From Halomontanus rarus (GTDB lineage: Archaea; Halobacteriota; Halobacteria; Halobacteriales; Natrialbaceae), in the NCBI RefSeq assembly GCF_017357405.1, contig NZ_CP071598.1, forward strand, positions 62,001 to 126,000: a stretch of 64,000 nt of DNA, given 5' to 3'. The notes beneath the pieces are model-generated. The model searched no databases and was not told the origin of the DNA. It worked only from the letters and a program-made list of their open reading frames with translations. Shown here in pieces: positions 10,001 to 19,394 of the stretch. A program made the translations under genes and the position numbers. The number at the start of each line of letters is the position of its first letter. Positions within the stretch are counted from its first letter, which is position 1.

Positions 10001-10953
10001 GCGCCGGCATCGACGCCCTCCTGATCGACGGCGAGCGCGTCCCCCTCGAGGCCGACGAACCCGGGACGTTCGAGGTCGACCTCCCCGCCGGCCCGACGTC
10101 GGAACAAGTACAGGTACAGGTCGTGGTCGAACCCGAGGCCCAGACACACGTCGTCTTCGAGCCGCTGCCGGCGACCGCCCGCGAACGAGACATGTCGTAC
10201 GTGCCGCGGCTTCGCTGGTTCCACGAGGAAAGTGAGGGTGAGGGTGTGAGAGAGGACGAAGCCGAACCCGCCCTCGCGTTCGACGCCTTCCCGTGGCTCT
10301 CCGAGCGCGTCGACTGGTTCCGCTTCGAGGCACCTGTCGGCGCGACCGGCTTCTCGCTCCCGCTCCCGGTCGCGGGCGACCTGCGCGTCTGGATCGACGG
10401 CGAGGAACGCGACGCGAGCGACGGCCGCGTCGACCTCGAGGCACCCCTCGAGGAGCCGGCGACCGTGATCGTCCGCAGCGAGGCTGCCGGCGCCCCCGGC
10501 GGCGCGCGGTGGGACGGCCCCGCCGAGTTCGAGACGGCTCCCGTCGAAGTCGCGACCCGCGACTGGTGCGATCTCGGCCTGCAGGAGTACTCGGGGATCG
10601 GCGTCTACCGGCGGACGCTCGAGGTTCCCGACCTCGACCTCGACGCCGGCGACCGGCTCGTCCTCGACCTCGGCGACGTCGGCGTCTCTGCGGCCGTCCT
10701 CGCCGACGGCGAGCGCGTCGGCACGGTCTTCGCGGCGCCCTACGAGGTCGACCTGACCGACGCGGCGACCGACGCCGACGGGGAACCGCTGGACGAACTC
10801 GACCTCGAGGTGCGGGTCGCGAACACGATCGCGAACCACTTCGCGGCCGAGACGCCGACCCGCTACGTCTACGAGGGCCAGCGCCGCTCGGGCCTGTTCG
10901 GCCCCGTGGAACTCCGGACCGAGCGCGGCGTCACGATCGCGCTCGAGGACTGA
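7018..10953 (+). CDS. GH106-type alpha-L-rhamnosidase-like glycoside hydrolase
   Basis: A 1311-residue protein without a signal peptide, so probably cytoplasmic. The N-terminal half resembles the large GH106 rhamnosidases of gut Bacteroides: FWWWDGDELSEDRITEQL near residue 30, a WIHDLTYHHSPP stretch near 105, and a central EENWFRPLHEWHERRGLRF / HDNWGRNDL region near 340-360. The C-terminal part, about residues 860-1311, is beta-rich and ends in a jelly-roll like the sugar-binding domain of GH2 enzymes (RRTLEVPDLDLDAGDRLVLD). It would remove rhamnose from rhamnogalacturonan fragments, which fits the GH78 and PL22 neighbours. A second ATG at 7027 lies about 27 bases after a weak TATA-like stretch (6996-7005) and could be the true leaderless start. 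Catalytic residues are not assigned here. Confidence 0.82.
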   Translation: MVGMATEHDREPSTLRAGFRSPPATEYGNVPFWWWDGDELSEDRITEQLETLQEKGVEAVCFEQKYPHGSPEGPQAPYFSEEWWEYMAHTVAECDRLGMSLWIHDLTYHHSPPQWKRYWQNHVEGEIDDHPEFQGHVLDRVSADIEAGETAELEFPESFTPLSIAAYPVTDAGDEADPTGDDRLDLENEIDLEAESGYECGEEVEAGGFEWTAPNGEAGIEAETYHVAAVGYRPEGLCRTTRDVVDRILELHYGEYVERFGDDLGDPIVGTFQDELYVMQGTIPCDERVVDRYRAEWGEDLESKLIALFEDCGPETRAVRARYYDVIVTVLEENWFRPLHEWHERRGLRFAHDNWGRNDLTEHATEYGDYMRTMRWFQEPGYDDGGAFEGIGTRNFFDGKLASSIAACYDRDRVWGELLHTTGWGFPLDLHFAAIAENACYGLDHYNKHGLYYATLGGWYEHAPPDTHFRQPYWEQMEAFNDAVTRLMYLCAQGETVVDLAMLYPITSVQAHRLAGGDIEVDGPGGHHQPELEDEATEIDERTREIAEDLYTDVSDLLFVDRETLRDGHVANGRLAVAGRTADVFVLGPVSTVRRDVLETAAALVDEGGTVLSIGRLPTATVEDGADDERLEELLERIFGDGLERWRSGSESGSRSNTDDDPVVAERADGGVAILADEVDGLASVLDRYADRDVHAPEDVYYIHQRVDDQDIYLLLNTRDEARTLEVDLRATGRPERWDVQAGTVEPIHAFARRDGYTTLELEFAPHEFHVIGFDGESGVGASVTGTSLGAIDGLETDDGIRVSGYAAESGTHEATVDAGSEVRTAESEFVDVPAPVALEDGWTFELEPTLDNRWGDVRYPASEGSIGAEVKEFEHRSEHAGPGERTDGLEEGWHESAADSESGDGWEPTRISYGPYFWSRTGEADPDAVATPPESVDGWEPYEFSTEIGTPGTHPDDHGFNGVLSDDFLVAEDEPTHFWTTVSGTGERVACHYGAGIDALLIDGERVPLEADEPGTFEVDLPAGPTSEQVQVQVVVEPEAQTHVVFEPLPATARERDMSYVPRLRWFHEESEGEGVREDEAEPALAFDAFPWLSERVDWFRFEAPVGATGFSLPLPVAGDLRVWIDGEERDASDGRVDLEAPLEEPATVIVRSEAAGAPGGARWDGPAEFETAPVEVATRDWCDLGLQEYSGIGVYRRTLEVPDLDLDAGDRLVLDLGDVGVSAAVLADGERVGTVFAAPYEVDLTDAATDADGEPLDELDLEVRVANTIANHFAAETPTRYVYEGQRRSGLFGPVELRTERGVTIALED

Positions 10954-10992
10954 GCGAGTTCCGTCTTCGCGGTACTCTTTCTCTCTCCCCTC

Positions 10993-13170
10993 TTACTCCG
11001 ACGGCGTCCACTCGAGGATCGCCACCGACGCCGGCGGCATCGCGACCTCGAGGGCGGACCCGTCGCCGGTCTCGATCGTCTCGACTGCGTAGCTCTCGCC
11101 CTCGCCGCCCCGCGCGAACGGATCGCCGTCCGCGGCGGCGTAGCGCCGTCCCTCGAGGGCGTCGACGCCGTCCTGGAACTCGATCGCGACCGTCGTCGCC
11201 CGCTCGAGCGACCCGTTCGCGAGGACCGTCACTAGCTGCGGATCCGGCCCTTCCGTCCCGACCGTCACCGCGTCGATCAGGGGGAGCTCCCCCTCGGGGA
11301 TCGAGATGCCGGTCGCCGGCCGCTCGCGGGTCGGACTCCCCGACACGGCGGTCTCGAGGAGGTGCCACTCCTCGTCGGTCCCGCGCATCGCGCCCGCGAT
11401 CGTCGCGAAGAAGCGGGCGCCGAGGTGGTCGGCCGACCCGCCGCGGGGGTGGGGGTGGACGTACCCCGAGAAGTTCGTCCAGTGGGCGAGGTCGACGTCC
11501 TCGCCGTTGCGCAGGAGCGAGCAGAGCGCGCGGGCCGCGAAGACGGCGTGGGCCATCGTTCCGCGGGCCGCGAGCGGCCACCCGTCCTCGATTTCGTTCG
11601 CTCGCAGACCCCACTCGCCGAAGGTGAGCCGGAGGTCCTCGACGCCGTGGTCGGCCGCGAGCGCCCGCACCTCGTCGAACATGTCGTCCCAGGATGCGGG
11701 GTCGTTGATCAGGCACTCGACGTAGCCCAGCGGCGTCTCGTCGTTCGCCTCGAGCCACGCCTCGCGCGCGCCCGGTTCGCTCGTGTGAGTGCTGATCCCC
11801 TCGGTGTAGCGGTGGACGTCGAGGCCGTCGATCGCCTCGGCGGCCCCCTCGAAGAGGCGCTCGTTCCAGACCGGCGACTCGCCGCCCCCGGCGGGGAGCG
11901 TGACGTCCTCGCGGGTGCCGTCGTGGACGAGCGTGAACCAGGGGTCAATTCCGCAGGCGTCGACCTCGATCTCGGGATCGGCCGCGCGCATCGCCTCGCG
12001 GTACTCGCGGTACCGTTCGGCGTAGTCGTCGGCGTCGGTGCGGCCGATCTGCCAGTGGCCCCAGACCTCGTTTCCGACGCCCCAGTAGGTGACGTCCCAG
12101 GGCTCCTCGTAGCCGTGTTCGGCCCGCAGCGCCCCGTATTCGGTGTCGCTATCGCCGTTGACGTACTCGACCCACGCGGCGGCCTCCGCCGGCCCCGCGG
12201 CCGACCAGACGGGGACCGTGAGGTAGGGTTCGGCGTCCACGAGGTCGCAAAAGCGCAGCCACTCGTTCGTCCCGAGGGAGTTCTGGTCGAGGCCGCCCCA
12301 GTTGGCCACCGGAACGACCGGCCGCTCGGATACCGGCCCGACGCCGTTTCGCCACCGGTACTGGCTGGCGTAGTTGCCGCCCGGCCACCGGAGGCTCGTC
12401 ACTTCGGCCTCCCGAAGCGCGTCCACCGTCTCCGGGTTGAATTTCCCCTCGACGGCGTCCCCCGGAACGAGCGTCACCCAGTCGACGTCGAGGGCCCCCT
12501 CGCCGGCCGCCGTGATCGTCAGGACCACCTCCCCGTAGCGAGGGTCCGCGTACCGCTCCGGGCTCTCCGCCTCGAGCGTCAGCGCGACCTCGTGGCGCAC
12601 CCACCCATCCGAGACGGGAACCCGATCGCGTGCGAGCGCGTCGCCTTCGGGTGTCTCGAGGGCGACGGCGCACTCGGAGACGTCGCCCCGGACGGAGAGG
12701 CCGACCTCGAACGAGGACGCCCTGCGGTCCGGGAGGGCGAGGTGCTGGCCGACGCCGCCCTCGCCGTCGAGGTCGACTCGCTGGTAGCGCGACTCGACCG
12801 GCCCCGACGGCTCGAGTCGGTGGCCCTCCGGCACCTCGATACCCTCGACGAGCGCGTCCTCTTCGCCCCGGCCGCGGACGCCGCCGACGGGCCGCTCGAG
12901 GCCCACGTCGCCGGCGACCGTCGCGGGCTCCCAGGGGTAGGCGACGCCCTCGGGTGACTCGACGTCGTCGAAGGGACTGCCCGCCCGGCCGCTCGAAGCG
13001 TTCCACACGTCGAACGTGCCGTTGATAACGTAGTTCTCGAACACGCCCGGATACATCGCGCCGCCGATGTGCTCGGCGAACCGTCCGAACCGGTTCGGGT
13101 CGATCGTCCACGCTCCCGCCCGATCGGCCGCGACGCCGATCCGAACCGGACGCTCGTTCGCTTCGGTCAT
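10993..13170 (-). CDS. Alpha-L-arabinofuranosidase, GH51 family
   Basis: A 725-residue retaining glycosidase that removes terminal arabinofuranose from arabinan or arabinogalactan side chains. The acid/base glutamate lies in GVGNEVWG (about Glu368) and the nucleophile in FGEWG (about Glu519), both in the classic GH51 context. The N-terminus IDPNRFGRFAEHIGGAMYPG and the segment LRWPGGNYASQYRWRNGVGP are also diagnostic. There is no signal peptide, so it should act in the cytoplasm. The ATG at 13168-13170 lies about 27 bases after a TATA-like CTATTTC, consistent with a leaderless mRNA. It converges on the GH106 gene, with only 39 bases between the two stops. Confidence 0.94.
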   Translation of the reverse strand: MTEANERPVRIGVAADRAGAWTIDPNRFGRFAEHIGGAMYPGVFENYVINGTFDVWNASSGRAGSPFDDVESPEGVAYPWEPATVAGDVGLERPVGGVRGRGEEDALVEGIEVPEGHRLEPSGPVESRYQRVDLDGEGGVGQHLALPDRRASSFEVGLSVRGDVSECAVALETPEGDALARDRVPVSDGWVRHEVALTLEAESPERYADPRYGEVVLTITAAGEGALDVDWVTLVPGDAVEGKFNPETVDALREAEVTSLRWPGGNYASQYRWRNGVGPVSERPVVPVANWGGLDQNSLGTNEWLRFCDLVDAEPYLTVPVWSAAGPAEAAAWVEYVNGDSDTEYGALRAEHGYEEPWDVTYWGVGNEVWGHWQIGRTDADDYAERYREYREAMRAADPEIEVDACGIDPWFTLVHDGTREDVTLPAGGGESPVWNERLFEGAAEAIDGLDVHRYTEGISTHTSEPGAREAWLEANDETPLGYVECLINDPASWDDMFDEVRALAADHGVEDLRLTFGEWGLRANEIEDGWPLAARGTMAHAVFAARALCSLLRNGEDVDLAHWTNFSGYVHPHPRGGSADHLGARFFATIAGAMRGTDEEWHLLETAVSGSPTRERPATGISIPEGELPLIDAVTVGTEGPDPQLVTVLANGSLERATTVAIEFQDGVDALEGRRYAAADGDPFARGGEGESYAVETIETGDGSALEVAMPPASVAILEWTPSE

Positions 13171-13287
13171 ACGCCGACATACGTACCGACCGCGAAATAG
13201 GTTCGGACGGGCGACGGCGTCACTCGGCGCGGCCCCGCTCGAGGGCCGTCGGCGTTCCCTCCTCGCGGTCCGCATCCGCCACAAGCG

Positions 13288-13293
13288 TTTATA
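13288..13293 (+). promoter_or_regulatory. TATA box of the small membrane protein gene
   Basis: TTTATA is centred about 27 bases before the ATG at 13318 and supports a leaderless transcript starting at that codon. Confidence 0.5.
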
Positions 13294-13317
13294 CGGCCGA
13301 CCACCGAATACGTGCGC

Positions 13318-13524
13318 ATGAACCTACAGTTCTGGAAGGGGATCATGATCGTCTGCGTCCTCCTGCTCGTCGTGCTCGGTATCTCGGCGGTGACCGTCGA
13401 GACCGACTCGGCGACGTTCGTCATCACCGTGCTCGCCGCCCTCCACCTCCTCGCCGCGATGGCGATCATCAGTTCGTTCTTCTACTTCGACTGGGACCCG
13501 TTCGAGCCGTTCCGGCCGGATTGA
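13318..13524 (+). CDS. Small two-helix membrane protein, function unknown
   Basis: A 68-residue protein with two clear hydrophobic segments (IMIVCVLLLVVLGISAV and VLAALHLLAAMAIISSFFYF) joined by a short acidic loop, followed by a WDPFEPFRPD tail. No family is recognised. A TATA box at the leaderless distance, opposite-strand neighbours and a membrane-like composition support it being a real gene. The tail end is convergent with the beta-helix gene, about 250 bases away; that gap holds nothing recognisable. Confidence 0.62.
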   Translation: MNLQFWKGIMIVCVLLLVVLGISAVTVETDSATFVITVLAALHLLAAMAIISSFFYFDWDPFEPFRPD

Positions 13525-13772
13525 ACGCTCGGACGCGAACCGATCGCCGAGTAATCGTCGGTGTGTACCGGCCCGACGGTTGCGACTGCTCGTTTCGTAG
13601 ATCGGATAACGGGTCGAAAACAGCCTCTCGAGCGGCCTCGAACGCCATCGACGACAAAAGATCCGGCCGGGCGGTCCGAAGACAGCCGGCGGGAGTACGT
13701 CAGGTTCACCAACGGTCGCGACGGCGACCGGATTCTCACGCGGTTCGCCGTACCGATTTACAGTAGCCCGTA

Positions 13773-15929
13773 TCAGTCCTCCGCCGGGTCGCGGAACGTG
13801 AAGAGCTGGTTGTTTCCGCCGGTCGGACTCCAGTGTCGGAGGTCCGCACCCGGCTCCGGATCGACCTCCCAGACGTCGACCGCGAGATCGGCGTGTGCCG
13901 GCTCGAGGGTGTAGGCCACGTCGCTTCGCGGCACGGCCTCGAACTTCTGGTACTCCGCACCCTCCCAGGTGCCGAGCACGAGGTTCGTTCCGGTCCCCGT
14001 GTCGCCGTCCTCGGCCTCGAGCACGAGACCGTCGCCGTTGGCCGCGTCGATACGGAAGGTGCCGTCCTCGAGTTCGGTGGCCTCCCACACCTGCTCGGTG
14101 GCTTCGCCGACCGTCTCGTTGTAGACGTTCGCGCCGTCCGCGAGTCCGGCGTCGTCGTCGACGCTCATCACGATATCGTCGTCGTTGAGTTCCGCGGAGA
14201 TCAGGTAGGTTCCGTCGGTGAGGTCATCGACCAGTTCGGTCTCCTGTCCGGAATCGCCCGTTCCGAGGTTCGCTCGCGGGTTGTCGACGACGTACTGCAC
14301 GTCGACGTCCGCCTCGGGGTCGTGCTTCCACTCGAAGTGGAGATCCCACGCCTCGCTGTCGCCGTTCCACAGGAAGTAGTGATCGTACGCGAACGTCGTC
14401 CCCGACGCCTCGACGGGGTCCGATCGGAGCGACGGTTGCTGGTACTCGAACGGACTGACGTCCTCGACGACCGCGGCGGGATCGGCGCCGCCCTCGAGCG
14501 TGACGGTGCCGGTCGCGAGGCCGCCGCCGTGGTTGTTGTGGAGGATGGTTTCGTCGGCGTCGACGCGGATGTTCTGCTCCGTCCCGCCCTCGCGGACGTC
14601 GCAGTTGACGATCCGGACGTTCGACGTCTGGTTGCCGGAGACGTAGATCCCGTAGGACTGGTTGCGTTCGTCCTCCGGCCGGTCGTCGTAGGTTCGGAGG
14701 TTGCTGATCGTGACGCCGTTCGTCGGACTGTGGCCGAAGTCGTTTCGCGAGTGGACGCGGACGGCCTCCCAGTCGCAGTTCTTGACGACGCCGCCGTTGA
14801 TCGTGAAGTTCTGGCAGTCCTCGATGAAGATCCCGCCGAACATCTCGGAGATGTTCACTTCGCCGACCGTGATGTTGTGCGACCCGGAGACGCCGAAGAC
14901 GCCGCGGGCGCCGCCGCGACAGATAACCTGTCCGACGGTGATGTCGTGGGCGTCGTTCGCGGCGCGGAAGGCCGCGTACCCGCCGGATTCTCCCTCCTCC
15001 TCCCGGTAGTCGATGTCTTCGCCGACCACCGCTCCGACGGTCGCGTCGGTGGTGTCGTTGAGCAACACGCCGGCGCCGGTGAAGGTCCGTCTCGCGATGA
15101 CCTGACCGACCTGAATGCGGTCGACCGCGTACGTCTCGAAGGCGTGGCCGGTAGTGTTCTCGACGTAGACGCTGCCGAACTGGATGTCCTCACAGCGAAT
15201 CGTGTCCTCGCCTCGACCGTAGGCGAAGCCGTCGATCCGGATTCCGCTCCCCTCCCCGTCCTCGTCGACCCGGAGGTCGACGTGCCCGACTTTCAGGTTC
15301 GAGACGCTGCGGAAGAAGAACGGACTCGCCCAGGTCCCCTCGACGGACAGTCGGGGAATCTCGATGTTTTCGGCGTCGAGCACCCGAAGCGCGGTCGTGG
15401 ACGTATCGTCGACGTAGATCGTACCCCGAAGATCGAGGATCGTGTTGCTGGGAATGTCGATCGCCGCGTCTTCGTCCTCCCAGTGGCCGCCCTCCGGCGG
15501 CGTCGCCGTCCCCGAGCAGGTGACGACGACGCTCTCTTTCGTGCTCCGCCCGTCGGTGAGACTGTCGAGCGCCGTCTGGACGGCTTCGGTGAAGTCCTCG
15601 CCACTGTACAGCGTGTCCTCGTCGTCGTCGACGTGGTACGTTCCGTCGTCGTCCTCCCAGACCAGCGCATCCGCGTCTCGAGCGTTCGTATGGACGTGGT
15701 CGACCTCGAGCGCGTTGAGATCGAGCAGATCGTGACCCTGAGCGTCGATATGTTGGTTCCACTTTCGGATCGACGCGTCTTCGGTGTCGCTGTGGTCGGC
15801 GCTCGCCGACCCCGTCATCGCCGCGCCGACGGTTCCGGCACCCAGTACGGCCAGCGCTGTTCGTCGCGTCAACGACATCCCCTCGGCTGTACCCTCCACT
15901 CCGTCGTCTGATGGCTCGTGTCTCGCCAT
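13773..15929 (-). CDS. Tat-exported right-handed beta-helix protein with ricin-type lectin domain
   Basis: A 718-residue exported protein. The Tat signal LTRRTALAVLGAGTVGAAM is followed by SASA. A conserved N-terminal module follows (KWNQHIDAQGHDLLDLNALE through LTDGRSTKESVVV, about residues 55-130). A parallel beta-helix of short G-x-V-x-N-x-x repeats covers about 150-450, and a linker strand ends in YVVDNPRANLG. Residues about 573-718 form a ricin-B-like trefoil (QVWEATELEDGTFRIDAANGDGLVLE). The same N-terminal and helix parts, without the lectin domain, recur in the protein at 43088-44791. Such helices are common in polysaccharide lyases, but no catalytic set is recognised. ATG 15929 was chosen over 15956 because it lies about 30 bases after an AT-rich TATA-like stretch (AATATTAT). 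Confidence 0.82.
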   Translation of the reverse strand: MARHEPSDDGVEGTAEGMSLTRRTALAVLGAGTVGAAMTGSASADHSDTEDASIRKWNQHIDAQGHDLLDLNALEVDHVHTNARDADALVWEDDDGTYHVDDDEDTLYSGEDFTEAVQTALDSLTDGRSTKESVVVTCSGTATPPEGGHWEDEDAAIDIPSNTILDLRGTIYVDDTSTTALRVLDAENIEIPRLSVEGTWASPFFFRSVSNLKVGHVDLRVDEDGEGSGIRIDGFAYGRGEDTIRCEDIQFGSVYVENTTGHAFETYAVDRIQVGQVIARRTFTGAGVLLNDTTDATVGAVVGEDIDYREEEGESGGYAAFRAANDAHDITVGQVICRGGARGVFGVSGSHNITVGEVNISEMFGGIFIEDCQNFTINGGVVKNCDWEAVRVHSRNDFGHSPTNGVTISNLRTYDDRPEDERNQSYGIYVSGNQTSNVRIVNCDVREGGTEQNIRVDADETILHNNHGGGLATGTVTLEGGADPAAVVEDVSPFEYQQPSLRSDPVEASGTTFAYDHYFLWNGDSEAWDLHFEWKHDPEADVDVQYVVDNPRANLGTGDSGQETELVDDLTDGTYLISAELNDDDIVMSVDDDAGLADGANVYNETVGEATEQVWEATELEDGTFRIDAANGDGLVLEAEDGDTGTGTNLVLGTWEGAEYQKFEAVPRSDVAYTLEPAHADLAVDVWEVDPEPGADLRHWSPTGGNNQLFTFRDPAED

Positions 15930-16212
15930 ACCGTGTGAATTGTATACATTGTTCATAATATTACCGAAAGGGGAAATTCACTGCCGGCGCAACCCTCGAG
16001 AAATTAACTAATTATGGCCGATACGTACCGCCATCGGCTATCGACTCGTCCGTCGTCGAGACGGACGCTCTCGCCCGTCTCAGGTCCGGGCCGTCCCGAC
16101 ACGACCGGCCGAGCCGTCGCGTTCGTCCCCGAGAGCCGATCCGATGACGTCGCCGCGAACCCGTGCCGATATCTTTTACTGACCCGCTCGTCGTGAGACA
16201 CACGAGCTTACG

Positions 16213-18978
16213 ATGGCAATCCAACAGCCCACAGATTTGCGAACCGAGTACGCGTCGAACCCGCTCGGGATCGACGAGCCGGCGCCGGACCTCCGCTGGC
16301 GGGTCGAGACCGACCGACAGGGTGCCCGACAGACGGCGTTTCGAGTCCTCGTCGCCTCGAGCGAGGCCAGACTCGCCGACGGCGACGCCGACGTCTGGGA
16401 CACCGGCAAACGCGAGTCCGAACGCCCCGCGGTCACCTACGACGGGCCAGCCCTCGAGTCCGGGACGGACTACTACTGGAACGTTCGGGTCTGGGACGGC
16501 GAGGCCGAAAGCGAGTGGAGCGAGCCGGCGATGTGGGGGATGGGACTCGACGCCGACGACTGGGAGGCGTCGTGGATCCGCCGGGCCGACGAGGCGGACG
16601 GCGAGTTCGAGCGCGGCCAGTTCTCGTACGTTCGCCGCGAGTTCTCCCTGAAGGGTGGGCCGGAAGGCGACGGGGCCGAAGTCGAGGGAGAGATCGAGCG
16701 AGCGCGCGCGTACGTCGCCGCCTGCCACCAGTACGAACTCTCGGTCAACGGCGAGCGGGTCGACCGCGGGCAGTCCTTTTCCTACCCCGACTACCACTAC
16801 TACAAGACCGTCGACGTGACCGACGCCCTCGAGGCGGGCGAAAACGCCGTCGGCGCGCTGTTCACGTGGAACGGCGAGGGACAGGGTCGACCGACCGCCG
16901 AGCCGGGGTTCATCTGTCAGCTCCACGTCGAACTCGCCGACGGCACCGAGCGGACGATCGTCACCGACGAGCGCTGGCAACTCCGCGAGGCGGAGTGGGA
17001 CGAGGACGCCCCGATCCGCAATGGCGAAATCGCGGACCCAGTCGAGATCGTCGACGGGCGAGAGGTCCCATTCGGCTGGGACGAACCGGGATTCGACGAC
17101 GCGGGCTGGGAACCCGCGGCGGTCGTCGGTGTCCACCCGACCGACCCGTGGGAGCGACTCATCACGCAGGAACGGGAGGTCGTCGGCTCGTGGGTCGAAC
17201 CCGAATCCGTCACCGAACTCGAGTCCGGGTCGCTCGTCTTCGACTTCGGACGGGTCTACTCGGGTTTGCCTGTAGTCGACTTCGAGAACGGAACCGAGGG
17301 CCACCGCGTCGATATGCTCGCGGGCTACCTCCTTCGGGAGGACGGTACGGTCGACGACGAGGAGGGAACCCAGTGGACCGACATGCGCTACGGCTACGTC
17401 CAGCGCGAGGGTGCGTGTACCTTCAGGCCGTTCAACTACCTCGGCGTGCGCTACCTCCAGATCGACGATCCCGGCGAGGACCTCGACCTCGAGGACGTCT
17501 CGCTGTGGGCGCTTCGCAACGGGGTTCCCGACGAGCACGCGGCGACGTTCGAGTCCGACGAGGAGACGGTCGACGCAGTCTTCGAACTCGCCCGCCACTC
17601 GGTGCTCTACGGGAGCCAGGAGCAGTTCATCGACACGCCGACCCGCGAGAAGGGCCAGTTCCTGATGGACGCGTTCAACATCTCCCGGGCGACCAACCGC
17701 GCGTTCGGCGAACGGACGCTGACCCGGCAGGCGGTCGCGGAGTTCGTCCGCTCGCACTATCGCTACTGGGAGGACGAGGGCCGTCTGAACGCGGTCTACC
17801 CGAACGGCGACGGCAAGCGAGACATTCCGGACTTCACCGAAGCGTTCGCCGAGTGGGTCTGGCGGTACTACCGGACCTCGGGCGACCGGCGGGCCCTCGA
17901 GATCGCCTACCCCGTCGTGCAGGCGGTCGCCGACTACGTCGACCGGAATGTCGACGCGGACACCGGTCTCGTGACGAACCTCTCGGGCGGCGAGGGCGGC
18001 CCCTACCACGAGGGGATCGTCGACTGGCCCCCGGAGATGCGCTACGGCTACGACCGCGACTGGCCGGCGCGGACGACGGTCAACATCCTCGGTACGAGCG
18101 CCTTCGGCCGGGCGGCCGACATCGCGGCGGAACTCGGCCGACCCGACGACGAGATCGAGGGCTACCGCGAGCGCCAGGCCGACCTCGAGGCTGCGATCGA
18201 CGAGCACCTCTTCGTGGACGGCCGGTACGTCGACGGGTGCGACGCCGAGGACGCGAGCGAGCACGCTTCCCAACACGCCAACGCCTTCGCGCTGGCGTTC
18301 GGACTCGTCCCCGACGAGGCCGTCGACGACGTCGCCGACTACGTCGCCGACCAGGGGATGCGAATGGGGCCGATGATGGTCCCGTGGCTCTGTGAAGCCC
18401 TCGAGGAAACCGATCGGACCGAGGCGTTCGTCGAGCTGCTGACCGACGCCGAGGCCGACGGCTGGGCGAACATCCTCGCGCAGGACGGCACCTTCACCTG
18501 GGAGACCTGGCACTGTCGATCCCCCGAACTGCCCGACGATCACCGCAAGAACCGCAGCGAGTCCCACGCGATGGGCGCGACGGTGCTGGTGAGCATCCAG
18601 CGGGCGCTGCTGGGCGTCCGGTTCCGCGATCTCGAGGCCGCCCATGTCGAGATTCGGCCGCCGGCGAACGGCCTCTCCTCGGCCTCGGGAACGGTTCCGA
18701 CGGAACGCGGGACGGTCGACGTGTCGTGGGACCGGGCGGCCGACGGCACGCTCTCCGCGGACGTGACGGTTCCGTGGAACACCGACGCGACGGTCTCGCT
18801 CCCGGCGGCCGACGACCACGGTTCGCTCGCCGTCGACGGCGAGGACGTCTGGACGGAGGACGGGGCTGAGGCCGAGACCGGGACGACTCCGGCGGGCGTC
18901 GTCGGCCTGGAGCGGACGGAGACGGACCGAATCGACGTCGTCGTCGAATCGGGGTCCTATCGGTTCGTCCTCGAGTAG
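16213..18978 (+). CDS. Alpha-L-rhamnosidase, GH78 family
   Basis: A 921-residue inverting rhamnosidase, probably cytoplasmic. The N-terminus (NPLGIDEPAPDLRWRV and DYYWNVRVWDGEAESEWSEP) is the fibronectin-like domain of GH78, followed by a jelly-roll with AYVAACHQYELSVNGERVD. The (alpha/alpha)6 barrel begins near residue 440. The segment D-T-P-T-R-E-K-G-x-x-x-M-D holds three acidic residues (about Asp474, Glu479, Asp486) at the same +5 and +12 spacing as the catalytic acids of Bacillus RhaB. The C-terminal Greek-key domain contains SASGTVPTERGTVDVSW. A TATA-like ATATCTTTTA lies at 16169-16178, giving a short leader. With the GH106 enzyme it gives the locus two rhamnosidase types. Confidence 0.94.
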   Translation: MAIQQPTDLRTEYASNPLGIDEPAPDLRWRVETDRQGARQTAFRVLVASSEARLADGDADVWDTGKRESERPAVTYDGPALESGTDYYWNVRVWDGEAESEWSEPAMWGMGLDADDWEASWIRRADEADGEFERGQFSYVRREFSLKGGPEGDGAEVEGEIERARAYVAACHQYELSVNGERVDRGQSFSYPDYHYYKTVDVTDALEAGENAVGALFTWNGEGQGRPTAEPGFICQLHVELADGTERTIVTDERWQLREAEWDEDAPIRNGEIADPVEIVDGREVPFGWDEPGFDDAGWEPAAVVGVHPTDPWERLITQEREVVGSWVEPESVTELESGSLVFDFGRVYSGLPVVDFENGTEGHRVDMLAGYLLREDGTVDDEEGTQWTDMRYGYVQREGACTFRPFNYLGVRYLQIDDPGEDLDLEDVSLWALRNGVPDEHAATFESDEETVDAVFELARHSVLYGSQEQFIDTPTREKGQFLMDAFNISRATNRAFGERTLTRQAVAEFVRSHYRYWEDEGRLNAVYPNGDGKRDIPDFTEAFAEWVWRYYRTSGDRRALEIAYPVVQAVADYVDRNVDADTGLVTNLSGGEGGPYHEGIVDWPPEMRYGYDRDWPARTTVNILGTSAFGRAADIAAELGRPDDEIEGYRERQADLEAAIDEHLFVDGRYVDGCDAEDASEHASQHANAFALAFGLVPDEAVDDVADYVADQGMRMGPMMVPWLCEALEETDRTEAFVELLTDAEADGWANILAQDGTFTWETWHCRSPELPDDHRKNRSESHAMGATVLVSIQRALLGVRFRDLEAAHVEIRPPANGLSSASGTVPTERGTVDVSWDRAADGTLSADVTVPWNTDATVSLPAADDHGSLAVDGEDVWTEDGAEAETGTTPAGVVGLERTETDRIDVVVESGSYRFVLE

Positions 18979-18997
18979 CGGTCGTCCGCGTCGCCAT

Positions 18998-19082
18998 CGA
19001 ATCTGGTCGCACGTCCGATCCAGGATTTCCGTACCGTCGAACTTGGTCGAACACTCGACCCAGGATTGCCGTACCGTCGAAC
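18998..19082. repeat. 40-base tandem repeat, two copies and a fragment
   Basis: Unit 1 (18998-19037) and unit 2 (19038-19077) agree at about 32 of 40 positions, sharing CAGGATT, CCGTACCGT and CTCGA/TGGTCG blocks. The start of a third unit (CGAAC) follows. It starts 20 bases after the GH78 stop codon. The direct copy of CCGTACCGTCGAAC is exact in both. Confidence 0.65.
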
Positions 19083-19394
19083 GTTCGTCGGCCTTCGATT
19101 GTATCGAGTGACACTCACATCATCTGGTAGTATCGGACGGACGTGGCCGGCTGCACTTCGTTTCGTCACTCGTCGCTCGTTCTTCGACTGGTTCGCTCCT
19201 TCTTGTGTGTCGTTCACACACTCACGTCCGTCGATGCCGGACGATGCTCGGTGGAAGTCGTCCCGATTCGGCGGCCTCGAGAGCCCGTCCAGCACCAGTC
19301 GGCCGGTCGCAGGCGATACCCGACGCATACGGCTTCTCTCGACTCTATGAAACGAATTAGATCCGTGCTCGCACGGACTGCCTTCGGGATCGAT

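Noticed and set aside
13833..15911. Plus-strand open frame of 692 codons
   Set aside because: Shadow of the exported beta-helix gene; no signal peptide or recognisable domain.
16012..18819. Long minus-strand open frame of 935 codons
   Set aside because: Antisense shadow of the GH78 gene. GC-rich codon bias keeps such frames open; the plus frame has the catalytic motifs.
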